A stretch of DNA of 33,833 nucleotides from JAHWJR01 sp035942035. GTDB taxonomy: Bacteria > Actinomycetota > Acidimicrobiia > Acidimicrobiales > CADCSY01. A model generated the notes under the pieces. It made no database searches, was not told the origin of the DNA, and was given only the letters and a program-made list of their open reading frames with translations. The position numbers were made by a program, and so were the translations under genes. Below, piece after piece: positions 25,532 to 32,983 of this stretch (position 1 is its first letter; the number at the start of each line of letters is the position of its first letter). The stretch spans positions 1 through 33,833 of the forward strand of contig DASZDK010000028.1 in NCBI GenBank assembly GCA_035942035.1, written 5' to 3'.

Positions 25532-26392
25532 GTGGAGGTAACGCCCACCGACGAGGGCCGGCACCCGCCGGGCGCCGATCCGCTCTGGGAGGAGGCGTGG
25601 AACTTCGACTTCGCCTCCCCGTCAGGGGACCTCGGGGGCTACGTGCGGGTGGCGTTGCACCCGAACCGGGGCGTGACCTGGTTCTGGGCCGCTCTGGTGG
25701 GCCGGCGCCGCCCGCTGGTGACGGTGGTCGACCATGGCGTGGCCCTTCCTCGGGGGCCTGGCCTCGACTTGCGCAGCGAGGGCCTGTGGAGCGACCCGGT
25801 GTGCGAGACGCCGCTGGAGCACTGGACGGTGGGCCTGGAAGCGTTCGGCGTCGGGCTCGACGACCCCACCGAGGCGTACCGCTCGGTGCGGGGCGACCGC
25901 ACGCCGCTCGGCTTGGACCTGGAGTGGGAGACCGTCGTCGGTCCCCGCTCGTTGCATCGCACGCACGGTTACTCGCTGTCGTGCACCGTGCACGGGGAGG
26001 TGCTGGTTGGGCGCGAGACCATTGCCTTGGAGGGGTGGGGGCAACGCAGCCATACGTGGGGCCGGCGGGACTGGTGCGGCCCGGCGGGGGGCATGAGCAG
26101 CGGGCGGTTGGGCGACGGCACCACCTGGTCCACCGACCGGCTGTCGCCGTCGGCCGTGCCCGGTGGAGACGGTCTCCTGCCGGCGTCCCGCCTGGAGATC
26201 GGCGACCCGCCCCTGGTCCTGGCCGCCACTCCGATTTACCACGCTCCTGTGCGCGTCGACGGCCCGCAGGGATGCAGCAGTCGTCTGGCCCGCGCGCTGT
26301 GCCGCTACGTGGCGGCCGACGGCCGCTCCGGCGCCGGCTGGGCCGAGTGGTGCACGCCCGCCGGCGGGGGGCCGGCGGGAGTTGTCAGGTGA
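25532..26392 (+). CDS. AttH/CrtC-like (lipocalin-fold) protein, unknown
   Basis: 286 residues from GTG 25532. It opens with DPLWEEAWNFDFASPSGDLGGYVRVALHPNRGVTWFWA-type strands, as in hydroxyneurosporene-synthase/AttH-like proteins; the conserved GQRSHTWGRRDW motif near residue 175 is their hallmark. Also CETPLEHWTVGLEAFGVGLDDP and LDLEWET. No signal peptide or membrane helix. Members hydrate carotenoids (CrtC) or are uncharacterised; no carotenoid genes are nearby, so the function is open. It converges with the hydrolase-like gene, their ends overlapping by 8 bases with no room for a terminator. Confidence 0.7.
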   Translation: MEVTPTDEGRHPPGADPLWEEAWNFDFASPSGDLGGYVRVALHPNRGVTWFWAALVGRRRPLVTVVDHGVALPRGPGLDLRSEGLWSDPVCETPLEHWTVGLEAFGVGLDDPTEAYRSVRGDRTPLGLDLEWETVVGPRSLHRTHGYSLSCTVHGEVLVGRETIALEGWGQRSHTWGRRDWCGPAGGMSSGRLGDGTTWSTDRLSPSAVPGGDGLLPASRLEIGDPPLVLAATPIYHAPVRVDGPQGCSSRLARALCRYVAADGRSGAGWAEWCTPAGGGPAGVVR

Positions 26393-28022
26393 CGGGCCCG
26401 ATCGGCGGGCCGAACGGCCGCAGCAGCACGTCGAGCGTGGCCGGGTCGAGCACACCGCTCTGTGGCAGCAGCGCCCGACCCTGGTAGGCCCGCAGCGCCT
26501 CCGACGTGAGGTCGTCCCAGCTGCCCGTGGCGGCCACGGGGTGGCCCAGGCTGGTGAGCTGGGCCTGCAGGGCCCGGACTTGCTCCAGCCGCAGCTCGCC
26601 CGGGGCCAGCGCCTCCCACCGGAACTGCGGTGCGGCGGCGATGGTGTCCCAGATGGGCTGGCTCGCGTGCTGCCACGACCAGAAGGACGCCCCCACCGCG
26701 CCCGACGCCTCGGCGGCGGCGAGGAAGCGGGCGATCTCGTCGGGTGGCGGCGGACCGGGGCGTCCACCCTCGGGGGCGCCGTCGTAGGCCTGTCCGACCG
26801 GGATCACCGGCTTGCCGAACGGGAGCAGGAAGGTGACGTCGTTGACCACGTCGCTGTCGGGCTGGCGGTTGAGCCAGTAGGTCATGGGTGCCACGGCGTC
26901 GAAGGGCGGCAGCACCTCTGCGTAGGGGAAGATGCGCTGCATCTGGGACGAGGGTCGGGGGACCACCGCCACCAGGGGGTAGCGGGGTCCCGCCGCCTCC
27001 CGGAGCAGGTGCCCGTAGGCGCCCGCCCCCTCGGGGGTCAGGTTGGTGCCCTCCGAGCGGGTCTCGATGTCGGCGGCGAAGCCGTCGATGCGGTGACCGT
27101 CAGGGGTGGTGTAGGTGATGGCGGCCATGGCCCGGCCGACGTCGTCGCCCACGTCGTACAGGTAGGGGAAGTCCCACCCGATGACCCGCAGCCCCGAGGC
27201 GTGGGCCTTCTGGAGGAGCTGGTCGAGGTAGGGCTGGGCGTAGAAGCCCGATTTGGACGACCCGGTACGGACGTAGATGTGGGTGAGACCGACGTGGCGG
27301 GCCCGGTCGATCAGGGCATCGACGTTGCCGCCCTCGACCTGGTCGGTGACGTAGAGCCACATCCCCTTCCCCAGCGGGAGGGCGCCGGCGTCGGCGGGGA
27401 CCACCGGCTCGGGCGGGGTTTCCGGAGCAGGTGGCCCAGGCGGAGGGACCTGGTCGGCGCTCAGCCGGCTGAGGCCGGGTAGGCGAGGGTCGGGGCCGGC
27501 CGGAGGTGATTCCGCCGGCACGGAGGTGGGGAGTCGGTTGAGGCCGGAGAGCCTGGCGACGGGTACCGGCTCGGCGGGCTCGGCCGGCTCCACCGGCTCG
27601 ACCGGCGGATCACCAACCGGCTGGGGCGCTGGGTCGTCGCGCACCTGGGCCGCCGCCGGGATCCGGCTGAGGCGGGACAGCGAGGGCTGGGCCTCCGGCG
27701 CCGGCGGTGGGAGCGAGGCCGCCGCCGGGATCCGGCTGAGGCGGGACAGCGACGGCTCACCCTCCGGTGCCGGCGCCTGGAGCTGGGCGGCGGCGGCCAG
27801 CACCCGGCTCAGGTGGACCATCTCGCGTTCGCCGGAGGCGTCGGCGGCTGGGAACCCCGCCGACGACAGCGCCACGGCAGCCACCGTGATACCGGCCGCC
27901 GCCTTTCGGCGGGCGGCGGCCAGCGAGCTCAGCCGACGGGGAGCAGACTCGCCGGCCTCGTCGAGCGCAGGTGCCGACCCGAGCGGCGCCAGGCGGGGGG
28001 TCGGCTCTTTTCCTCGTGCCAT
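26385..28022 (-). CDS. Exported glycoside-hydrolase-like protein with peptidoglycan-binding domain
   Basis: 545 residues from ATG 28022 (GGAG 4 bases ahead). An Arg/Lys-rich N-terminus precedes a hydrophobic segment (about 43-63), a signal or anchor. About 85-215 is a disordered Pro/Glu-rich region with repeated SRLSRIPAAA-type motifs (period 23 residues). About 230-465 is a TIM-barrel resembling putative glycoside hydrolases: KGMWLYVTD, THIYVRTGSS, VIGWDFPYLYD, FAADIETRSEG, VAVVPRPS, PMTYWLNR, ASFWSWQHA. About 475-540 is a PG_binding_1-like domain (QVRALQAQLTSLGHP, SEALRAYQGR, DPATLDVLL). Likely acts on, or is tethered to, the cell wall. Whether the barrel is catalytic is not shown. Confidence 0.75.
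   Translation of the reverse strand: MARGKEPTPRLAPLGSAPALDEAGESAPRRLSSLAAARRKAAAGITVAAVALSSAGFPAADASGEREMVHLSRVLAAAAQLQAPAPEGEPSLSRLSRIPAAASLPPPAPEAQPSLSRLSRIPAAAQVRDDPAPQPVGDPPVEPVEPAEPAEPVPVARLSGLNRLPTSVPAESPPAGPDPRLPGLSRLSADQVPPPGPPAPETPPEPVVPADAGALPLGKGMWLYVTDQVEGGNVDALIDRARHVGLTHIYVRTGSSKSGFYAQPYLDQLLQKAHASGLRVIGWDFPYLYDVGDDVGRAMAAITYTTPDGHRIDGFAADIETRSEGTNLTPEGAGAYGHLLREAAGPRYPLVAVVPRPSSQMQRIFPYAEVLPPFDAVAPMTYWLNRQPDSDVVNDVTFLLPFGKPVIPVGQAYDGAPEGGRPGPPPPDEIARFLAAAEASGAVGASFWSWQHASQPIWDTIAAAPQFRWEALAPGELRLEQVRALQAQLTSLGHPVAATGSWDDLTSEALRAYQGRALLPQSGVLDPATLDVLLRPFGPPIGPVT
27649..27752 (-). repeat. 69-base direct repeat in the hydrolase-like gene
   Basis: Two identical 35-base cores at 27649-27683 and 27718-27752, period 69 bases, encode two copies of the PSLSRLSRIPAAA motif. 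Looser copies (VHLSRVLAAA, ARLSGLNRLP, PGLSRLSADQ) flank them. Confidence 0.7.
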
Positions 28023-28089
28023 CGAACTCCGTCGTCCATGCTCTCAGTGGTGCGAACATGACGGAGCGTGGGTCCCCCGTCGCTCAGCA

Positions 28090-28165
28090 TGGTGACAGAA
28101 GGCAAGTCGGAAAATCCCGCGAAAACCGAATTTGTTTGCCCCGTAACCAAATCGTTAAACCCGGT
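28090..28165 (-). promoter_or_regulatory. A/T-rich promoter region upstream of the hydrolase-like gene
   Basis: A rare A/T-rich patch in this GC-rich window, just after the end of sdhB and overlapping its last codons. It includes GTAAC, then GTTAA after a 6-base spacer (28141-28156), a near-palindrome, and several T-runs on the minus strand. Plausible promoter or operator of the gene starting at 28022; no specific factor can be named. Confidence 0.3.
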
Positions 28166-28874
28166 CCGAGAAGATCTTTCGCTTCACCTCCTGGATGGCG
28201 GAGGTCACCTTGATGCCCCGGGGGCAGGCGTTGGTGCAGTTGAAGGCGGTGCGGCACCGCCAGACCCCCGAGCGCTCGTTGAGCACGTCGAGGCGGTCGG
28301 CGCCGCCCTCGTCACGGGAGTCGAACAAGAAGCGGTGGGCCTGCACGATGGCGGCGGGCCCGACGTAGCCCGAGTTGCCCCAGAACACCGGGCACGACGT
28401 GGTGCAGGCGGCGCACAGGATGCACTTGGTGGTGTCGTCGAAGCGGGCTCGCTCCTCGGGGCTCTGCCGCCGCTCGCGGTAGCCGGGGTCGTCGTTGGCC
28501 ACCAACCACGGCAGGACCGAGCGGTACTGGGCGAAGAACGGGCGCATGTCGACAACCAGGTCCTTGACCACGGGGAGCCCCCGGATGGCCTCCACCGTGA
28601 TGTCGGTGCCCGCCTCGGCCAGCAGCACCTGGCACGCCAGGGCGTTGACGCCGTTGACCACCATGGCGTCGGATCCGCACACGCCGTGGGCACACGAGCG
28701 GCGGAAGCTGAGCGTGCCGTCGTGGAACCACTTGGCCCGGTGCAGCACGTCGAGCACCCGGTCGGTCGGTTCGAGCCCCTCGACGGTGAGCTCCTGCCAG
28801 TGCGGGCGCCGGTCGGCCTCGGGGTTGTACCGCTTCACCCGCAGGCGAACGGTGAGGGTCTCCGGCGCGTCCAT
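28155..28874 (-). CDS. sdhB: Succinate dehydrogenase/fumarate reductase iron-sulfur subunit
   Basis: 239 residues, complete. The N-terminal [2Fe-2S] ferredoxin domain has SCAHGVCGSDAMVVNGVNALAC (third position Asp, as in E. coli SdhB). The C-terminal helical domain has the [4Fe-4S] motif CILCAACTTSCP and the [3Fe-4S] motif CRTAFNCTNACPRGI. It passes electrons from the flavoprotein subunit to the membrane quinone pool. It stands alone: upstream is a divergent ABC transporter and downstream, after 132 bases, the hydrolase-like gene, so sdhA and the anchors must be elsewhere. The ATG at 28874 has no visible Shine-Dalgarno. Confidence 0.94.
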   Translation of the reverse strand: MDAPETLTVRLRVKRYNPEADRRPHWQELTVEGLEPTDRVLDVLHRAKWFHDGTLSFRRSCAHGVCGSDAMVVNGVNALACQVLLAEAGTDITVEAIRGLPVVKDLVVDMRPFFAQYRSVLPWLVANDDPGYRERRQSPEERARFDDTTKCILCAACTTSCPVFWGNSGYVGPAAIVQAHRFLFDSRDEGGADRLDVLNERSGVWRCRTAFNCTNACPRGIKVTSAIQEVKRKIFSDRV

Positions 28875-28915
28875 GCCGGCAAGTGTGCCGCGCGTTTCGG
28901 TCCTTCGGTGCCGGG

Positions 28916-28921
28916 TACAGT
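28916..28921 (+). promoter_or_regulatory. -10-like TACAGT of the ABC transporter operon
   Basis: TACAGT lies 26-32 bases before the start of the ATPase gene, within the 79-base divergent gap with sdhB. A separate purine-rich ribosome binding site, GAGAGGGG (28941-28948), follows, so this transcript would have a leader. Confidence 0.35.
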
Positions 28922-28953
28922 GGCGGCCACCTCACGGACAGAGAGGGGTGTCG

Positions 28954-30183
28954 TTGGCCGAGGTCGTGCTCGAGGGCGTCGACAAGGTGTACCCCGACGG
29001 CACCAAGGCTGTTGCCGACCTCCACCTCTCCATCGGTGACGGCGAGTTCATCGTCCTGGTGGGGCCCTCGGGATGTGGCAAGACCACCGCGCTGCGGATG
29101 GTCGCCGGCCTGGAGGAGATCAGCGGGGGCGAGGTCCGCATCGGCGGCCGGGTGGTCAACGGCGTGCCGCCCAAGGACCGTGACATCGCCATGGTCTTCC
29201 AGAACTACGCGCTCTATCCCCACCTGAGCGTGCGGGAGAACATGGGCTTCGGGCTCAAGCTGCGCAAGGTATCGGGCGCCGAGATCGACAAGCGGGTGGA
29301 GGAGGCGGCCCGCATCCTCGGCCTCGAGGACTTCCTCGACCGCAAGCCCCGGAACCTCTCGGGCGGCCAGCGCCAGCGGGTGGCCATGGGGCGCGCCATC
29401 GTGCGCGAGCCTCAGGCCTTCCTGATGGACGAGCCCCTGTCCAACCTCGACGCCAAGCTCCGGGTGCAGATGCGGGCCGAGATCGCCCGCATCCAGCGGG
29501 ACCTCGACGTCACGACCCTCTACGTCACCCACGACCAGACCGAGGCCATGACCATGGGCGACCGGGTGGCGGTGATGAGAAAGGGACTGCTGCAACAAGT
29601 CGACGCGCCCCAGGTGCTCTACGACCGGCCGGACAACATCTTCGTCGCCGGCTTCATCGGGTCCCCCGCCATGAACATGGTTCAGGCCTCGGTCGAGACG
29701 GACGACGGGGCGACGTTCGTGCGCCTCGGAGAACAGCGCCTGCGCGTGGCGGACGAGCTGGTGGCCACCCGTCCCGGCCTCGGCGCCTACCACGGGCGCA
29801 AGCTCGTGCTCGGCATCCGCCCGGAGGAGATGGAGGACGCCGCCTGCGCCGGCGAGAGCCCCGGCGACCGCCGGCTACGGGCGCACGTCGAGTTGGTCGA
29901 GCAGATGGGTTCGGAGGCCTACGTTCACTTCTCCCTCGAGGCCCCGCCGGTGCTCACCGACGACACCCGGGAGCTGGCCTCCGACGTCGGGCTCGACGAC
30001 CAGCTCGAGCGGCGCGGGGAGAAGGCCACCTCGGCCATGGTCGCCCGGGTGAGTCCCCGGACCCGCGCCGCCAAGGGCGACGCCATCGAGCTGGTGGTGG
30101 ACACCAGCCGCCTGCACTTCTTCGACTTCGACACCAGCCTCGCCGTCTGGGACGACCCGGACCGGGCGGCCACAACCACCTGA
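28954..30183 (+). CDS. Sugar ABC transporter ATP-binding protein (MalK/UgpC/MsmK type)
   Basis: 409 residues from TTG 28954 (reading MAEVVLEGVDKVYPDGTKAV), preceded by GAGAGGGG about 5 bases upstream. GTG 28948 is an alternative but too close to that site. Walker A is GPSGCGKTTALRM, Q-loop FQNYALYPHLSVREN, ABC signature LSGGQRQRVAMGRAIV, Walker B AFLMDEPLSNLDAKLR and switch His VTHDQTEAM. A C-terminal OB-fold/TOBE regulatory domain (about 235-400; GFIGSPAMNMVQA, LVLGIRPEEMED) is typical of carbohydrate importers. First gene of a four-gene same-strand transporter set; the binding protein follows after 11 bases. Confidence 0.95.
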   Translation: MAEVVLEGVDKVYPDGTKAVADLHLSIGDGEFIVLVGPSGCGKTTALRMVAGLEEISGGEVRIGGRVVNGVPPKDRDIAMVFQNYALYPHLSVRENMGFGLKLRKVSGAEIDKRVEEAARILGLEDFLDRKPRNLSGGQRQRVAMGRAIVREPQAFLMDEPLSNLDAKLRVQMRAEIARIQRDLDVTTLYVTHDQTEAMTMGDRVAVMRKGLLQQVDAPQVLYDRPDNIFVAGFIGSPAMNMVQASVETDDGATFVRLGEQRLRVADELVATRPGLGAYHGRKLVLGIRPEEMEDAACAGESPGDRRLRAHVELVEQMGSEAYVHFSLEAPPVLTDDTRELASDVGLDDQLERRGEKATSAMVARVSPRTRAAKGDAIELVVDTSRLHFFDFDTSLAVWDDPDRAATTT

Positions 30184-30194
30184 AGGAGAACCCC

Positions 30195-31541
30195 ATGCGC
30201 AACCTCCGACTCGTTGTCTTCCTGGCCATCCTGGCCCTGCTCGCTGCGGCCTGCGGGGGCGGTGGTGGTGATGGGACCGACGCCGGTGGGGGCGGCGGGA
30301 CTGATGCCGAAGAGGCGCTGGGCGACGTCGATCTCACCGGCGTCCAGCTGGAGGTCGCCGCCGTGTGGACCGGGGACGAGCAAGAGGCCTTCGACGCCGT
30401 GCTCACCGCTTTCGAGGAGCAGACCGGCGCGTCGGTCACGTTCATATCCACCGGCGACGACATCGCCGCGGCCCTGGGGCCGCGCATCTCGGCCGGAAGC
30501 GCCCCCGACGTGGCCGTACTGCCGCAGCCCGGGCTGCTGCGCGACTACGCCGAGGAGGGGGCGCTGCAGCCCATCGAGGATGTCGCCGGCGAGACGGTCG
30601 ACGCCAACTACGAGCCGATCTGGCGGGAGCTGGGCACGGTCGACAACGAGCTCTACGGGGTGTGGTTCAAGGCAGCCAACAAGTCGCTGGTCTGGTACAA
30701 CGTCGGCGCCTTCGAGGACGCCGGCGTGGAGGAGTCCGAGAACTTCGAGGACTTCCTCTCCGCCGCCCAGACGCTTACCGACTCGGGCGTGCCCGCCATC
30801 TCCGTGGGTGGCGCCGACGGCTGGACCCTGACCGACTGGTTCGAGAACGTCTACCTCCGGGTGGCTGGGCCGGACAAGTACGACCAGCTGGCCGCGCACG
30901 AGATCCCCTGGACCGACGAGTCGGTGAAGCAGTCGCTGCAGGTGCTGGCCGACGCCTTCGACCCGACGCTGCTGGCCGGCGGCACTCAGGCGGCGCTGCA
31001 GAACGACTTCAACACGTCGGTCACGCGGGTGTTCACCGACCCGCCGGAAGCGGCCATGGTGTACGAGGGCGACTTCGTGGCCGGGGCCATCACCGGTGAC
31101 ACCAACGCCGAGCTGGGCACGGACGCCGAGGTGTTCGACTTCCCGGAGATCGAAGGCTCGGGGCCAGCGGTGGTCGGTGGCGGTGACGTGGCCGTGCTCA
31201 TGAAGGACAGCGAGGGCGGCCGCGCCTTCATGAAGTTCCTGGCCACGCCCACCGCGGCCGAGGCCTGGGCCTCACAGGGTGGGTTCATCTCCCCCAACAA
31301 GAACATTGACCCCGAGGTCTACCCCGACGACATCACTCGGGACATTGCCACCGCCGTGCTCGACGCAGGGGAGAACTTCCGCTTCGACCTCTCTGACCTC
31401 CAGCCCAGCGAGTTCGGCGGGACGGCGGGGCGGGGCATGTGGAAGCTGTTCCAGGACTTCCTCTCCGACCCGTCCGACATCGACGGCATCACCCAGCAGC
31501 TGGAGGAAGCCGCCGCCGCCGCCTACAGCGGCGACCGCTAG
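30195..31541 (+). CDS. Sugar-binding lipoprotein, extracellular solute-binding family 1 (AglE-like)
   Basis: 448 residues; AAGGAG lies 7 bases before ATG 30195. The N-terminal signal ends in lipobox LLAAAC and a Gly/Asp linker, so the receptor should be lipid-anchored outside the membrane. The mature protein has family 1 features: a first strand LEVAAVWTGDEQEAFDAVL, APDVAVLPQPGLLRDYAEEG, YGVWFKAANKSLVWYN and ADGWTLTDWFENVYLR. It resembles alpha-glucoside receptors (AglE); that substrate is from family resemblance only. It delivers sugar to the two permeases encoded downstream. Confidence 0.92.
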   Translation: MRNLRLVVFLAILALLAAACGGGGGDGTDAGGGGGTDAEEALGDVDLTGVQLEVAAVWTGDEQEAFDAVLTAFEEQTGASVTFISTGDDIAAALGPRISAGSAPDVAVLPQPGLLRDYAEEGALQPIEDVAGETVDANYEPIWRELGTVDNELYGVWFKAANKSLVWYNVGAFEDAGVEESENFEDFLSAAQTLTDSGVPAISVGGADGWTLTDWFENVYLRVAGPDKYDQLAAHEIPWTDESVKQSLQVLADAFDPTLLAGGTQAALQNDFNTSVTRVFTDPPEAAMVYEGDFVAGAITGDTNAELGTDAEVFDFPEIEGSGPAVVGGGDVAVLMKDSEGGRAFMKFLATPTAAEAWASQGGFISPNKNIDPEVYPDDITRDIATAVLDAGENFRFDLSDLQPSEFGGTAGRGMWKLFQDFLSDPSDIDGITQQLEEAAAAAYSGDR

Positions 31542-31576
31542 CACACCGCGACGAGGGTGGTCGGGGAGGCTGGGCG

Positions 31577-32983
31577 GTGACCAAGGTAGAGGAGCAGGAG
31601 CGGCCCGACCCGGCGCAGCCCCGCCCTCCGGCCTCCGAGGGTGGGGGCGGGGCGGTGACCGGCGGCGGCACCGTTGCCCCCCGCCGGCCTCCCGGCGGCG
31701 GGCGCGTCTCTCGCCGCTGGCTGATGGCGCTGGCCTTCCTCGGCCCGGCGCTGGTGCTGCTCGGGGCCATCGTCATCTACCCCATCGTGTTCACCGTCTT
31801 CCGCAGCCTCTACGACCGCGCCGGCGACACCTTCGTGGGGATGGACAACTACCAGCAGATGTTCGCCTCCAGCCGGACCCGGACGGCCATCAAGAACAAC
31901 CTGATCTGGGTGGCGGTGGCGCCGGCCATCGCCACCGCTGTCGGGCTCATCATCGCCGTGCTCGCCGAACGGGTGCGGTGGCAGACGGCGTTCAAGGTGG
32001 CGGTGTTCATGCCCATGGCCATCTCGGGCCTGGCCACCGGCGTCATCTTTCGGCTGGTGTACGAGACCGAGCCCGAGCGGGGCTTGGCCAATGCCGTGGT
32101 CACGACGGTGGCGGGGGCGTTCCGGTCCTCGGGTGAGTACGCCGGCGCTCGGCCGTCGCAGGAGGATGCCTTCCAGCCGGCCGGCATGGGCTACGTCACC
32201 ACCAAGACCTTCTCGCCGGGCGACACCGCCGCCCTCGGCCTGCTGGCCATCCGTCCGTCGGAGGTGCCCGACAGCGCCGAGGAGGCCGTCTCGCCCGAGG
32301 CCGGCGCCGGGGAGCTGGCCGGGGCCGTGTGGCTCGACTTCAGCCGGGGCGGCGGGGGCGAACGTGGCCAGGTCGACCCCACCGAGATCGGGCTGCCCGG
32401 CGTGAGGGTGGAGGCGCTCGAGGGCGACCGGGTGGTGGCAGCCGCCGACACCCGGGCCGACGGCACGTTCGTGCTGACGGACCTCGACCCGGGTGACTAC
32501 CGGCTCCGCCTGGCCGAATCCAACTTCCGGCCGCCGTGGGGCGGGGTCAACTGGCTCAGCCCCACCTTGGTCACGCCGGCGGTCATCGCCGCCTGGCTGT
32601 GGATCTGGGTCGGCTTCGCCATGATCGTGATCGGCGCCGGCCTGGCGGCCATCCCTCGCGACGTCCTCGAAGCGGCGCGGGTCGACGGAGCCAGTGAGTG
32701 GCAGGTCTTCCGCCGGGTGACAGCTCCCCTCCTGGTGCCGGTCCTGCTCGTGGTGCTGGTGACGCTGGTCATCAACGTGCTCAAGATCTTCGACCTCGTG
32801 CTGGTCATCCCGCCGGGCTCGGTGCAGGACAACGCCAACGTGATCGCCCTGGAGATGTGGCGGGTGTCGTTCGGCGGCGCCCGTGACCAGGGGCTGGGCA
32901 GTGCCCTCAGCGTGTTCCTCTTCCTTCTCGTGCTGCCGGCCATGGCCTTCAACATCAAGCGCTTCCGTTCGGAGCGTCGCTGA
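31577..32983 (+). CDS. Sugar ABC transporter permease 1 with large extracytoplasmic insert (AglF/MalF-like)
   Basis: 468 residues from GTG 31577 (GGGGAGG 7 bases upstream); ordinary permeases of this class have about 290-330. A Pro/Arg-rich N-terminus precedes TM1 (WLMALAFLGPALVLLGAIVI), TM2 (LIWVAVAPAIATAVGLIIAV) and TM3 (VAVFMPMAISGLATGVIFRL). An insert of about 160 residues (roughly 174-335) then lies in the loop that normally reads ERGLxNxxL. Its end (GLPGVRVEALEGDRVVAAAD, then TRADGTFVLTDLDPGDYRL) is a carboxypeptidase-regulatory/SpaA-like beta domain. TM4-TM6 follow, with the EAA loop EAARVDGASEWQVFRRVTAP contacting the ATPase. Its stop overlaps the next start (TGATG). Confidence 0.9.
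   Translation: MTKVEEQERPDPAQPRPPASEGGGGAVTGGGTVAPRRPPGGGRVSRRWLMALAFLGPALVLLGAIVIYPIVFTVFRSLYDRAGDTFVGMDNYQQMFASSRTRTAIKNNLIWVAVAPAIATAVGLIIAVLAERVRWQTAFKVAVFMPMAISGLATGVIFRLVYETEPERGLANAVVTTVAGAFRSSGEYAGARPSQEDAFQPAGMGYVTTKTFSPGDTAALGLLAIRPSEVPDSAEEAVSPEAGAGELAGAVWLDFSRGGGGERGQVDPTEIGLPGVRVEALEGDRVVAAADTRADGTFVLTDLDPGDYRLRLAESNFRPPWGGVNWLSPTLVTPAVIAAWLWIWVGFAMIVIGAGLAAIPRDVLEAARVDGASEWQVFRRVTAPLLVPVLLVVLVTLVINVLKIFDLVLVIPPGSVQDNANVIALEMWRVSFGGARDQGLGSALSVFLFLLVLPAMAFNIKRFRSERR

Noticed and set aside
28023..28154. Cyclic-di-AMP (ydaO-type) riboswitch before the wall-hydrolase-like gene
   Set aside because: Such switches precede many actinobacterial wall hydrolases, but the conserved blocks are not present; only an A/T-rich promoter-like patch is seen.
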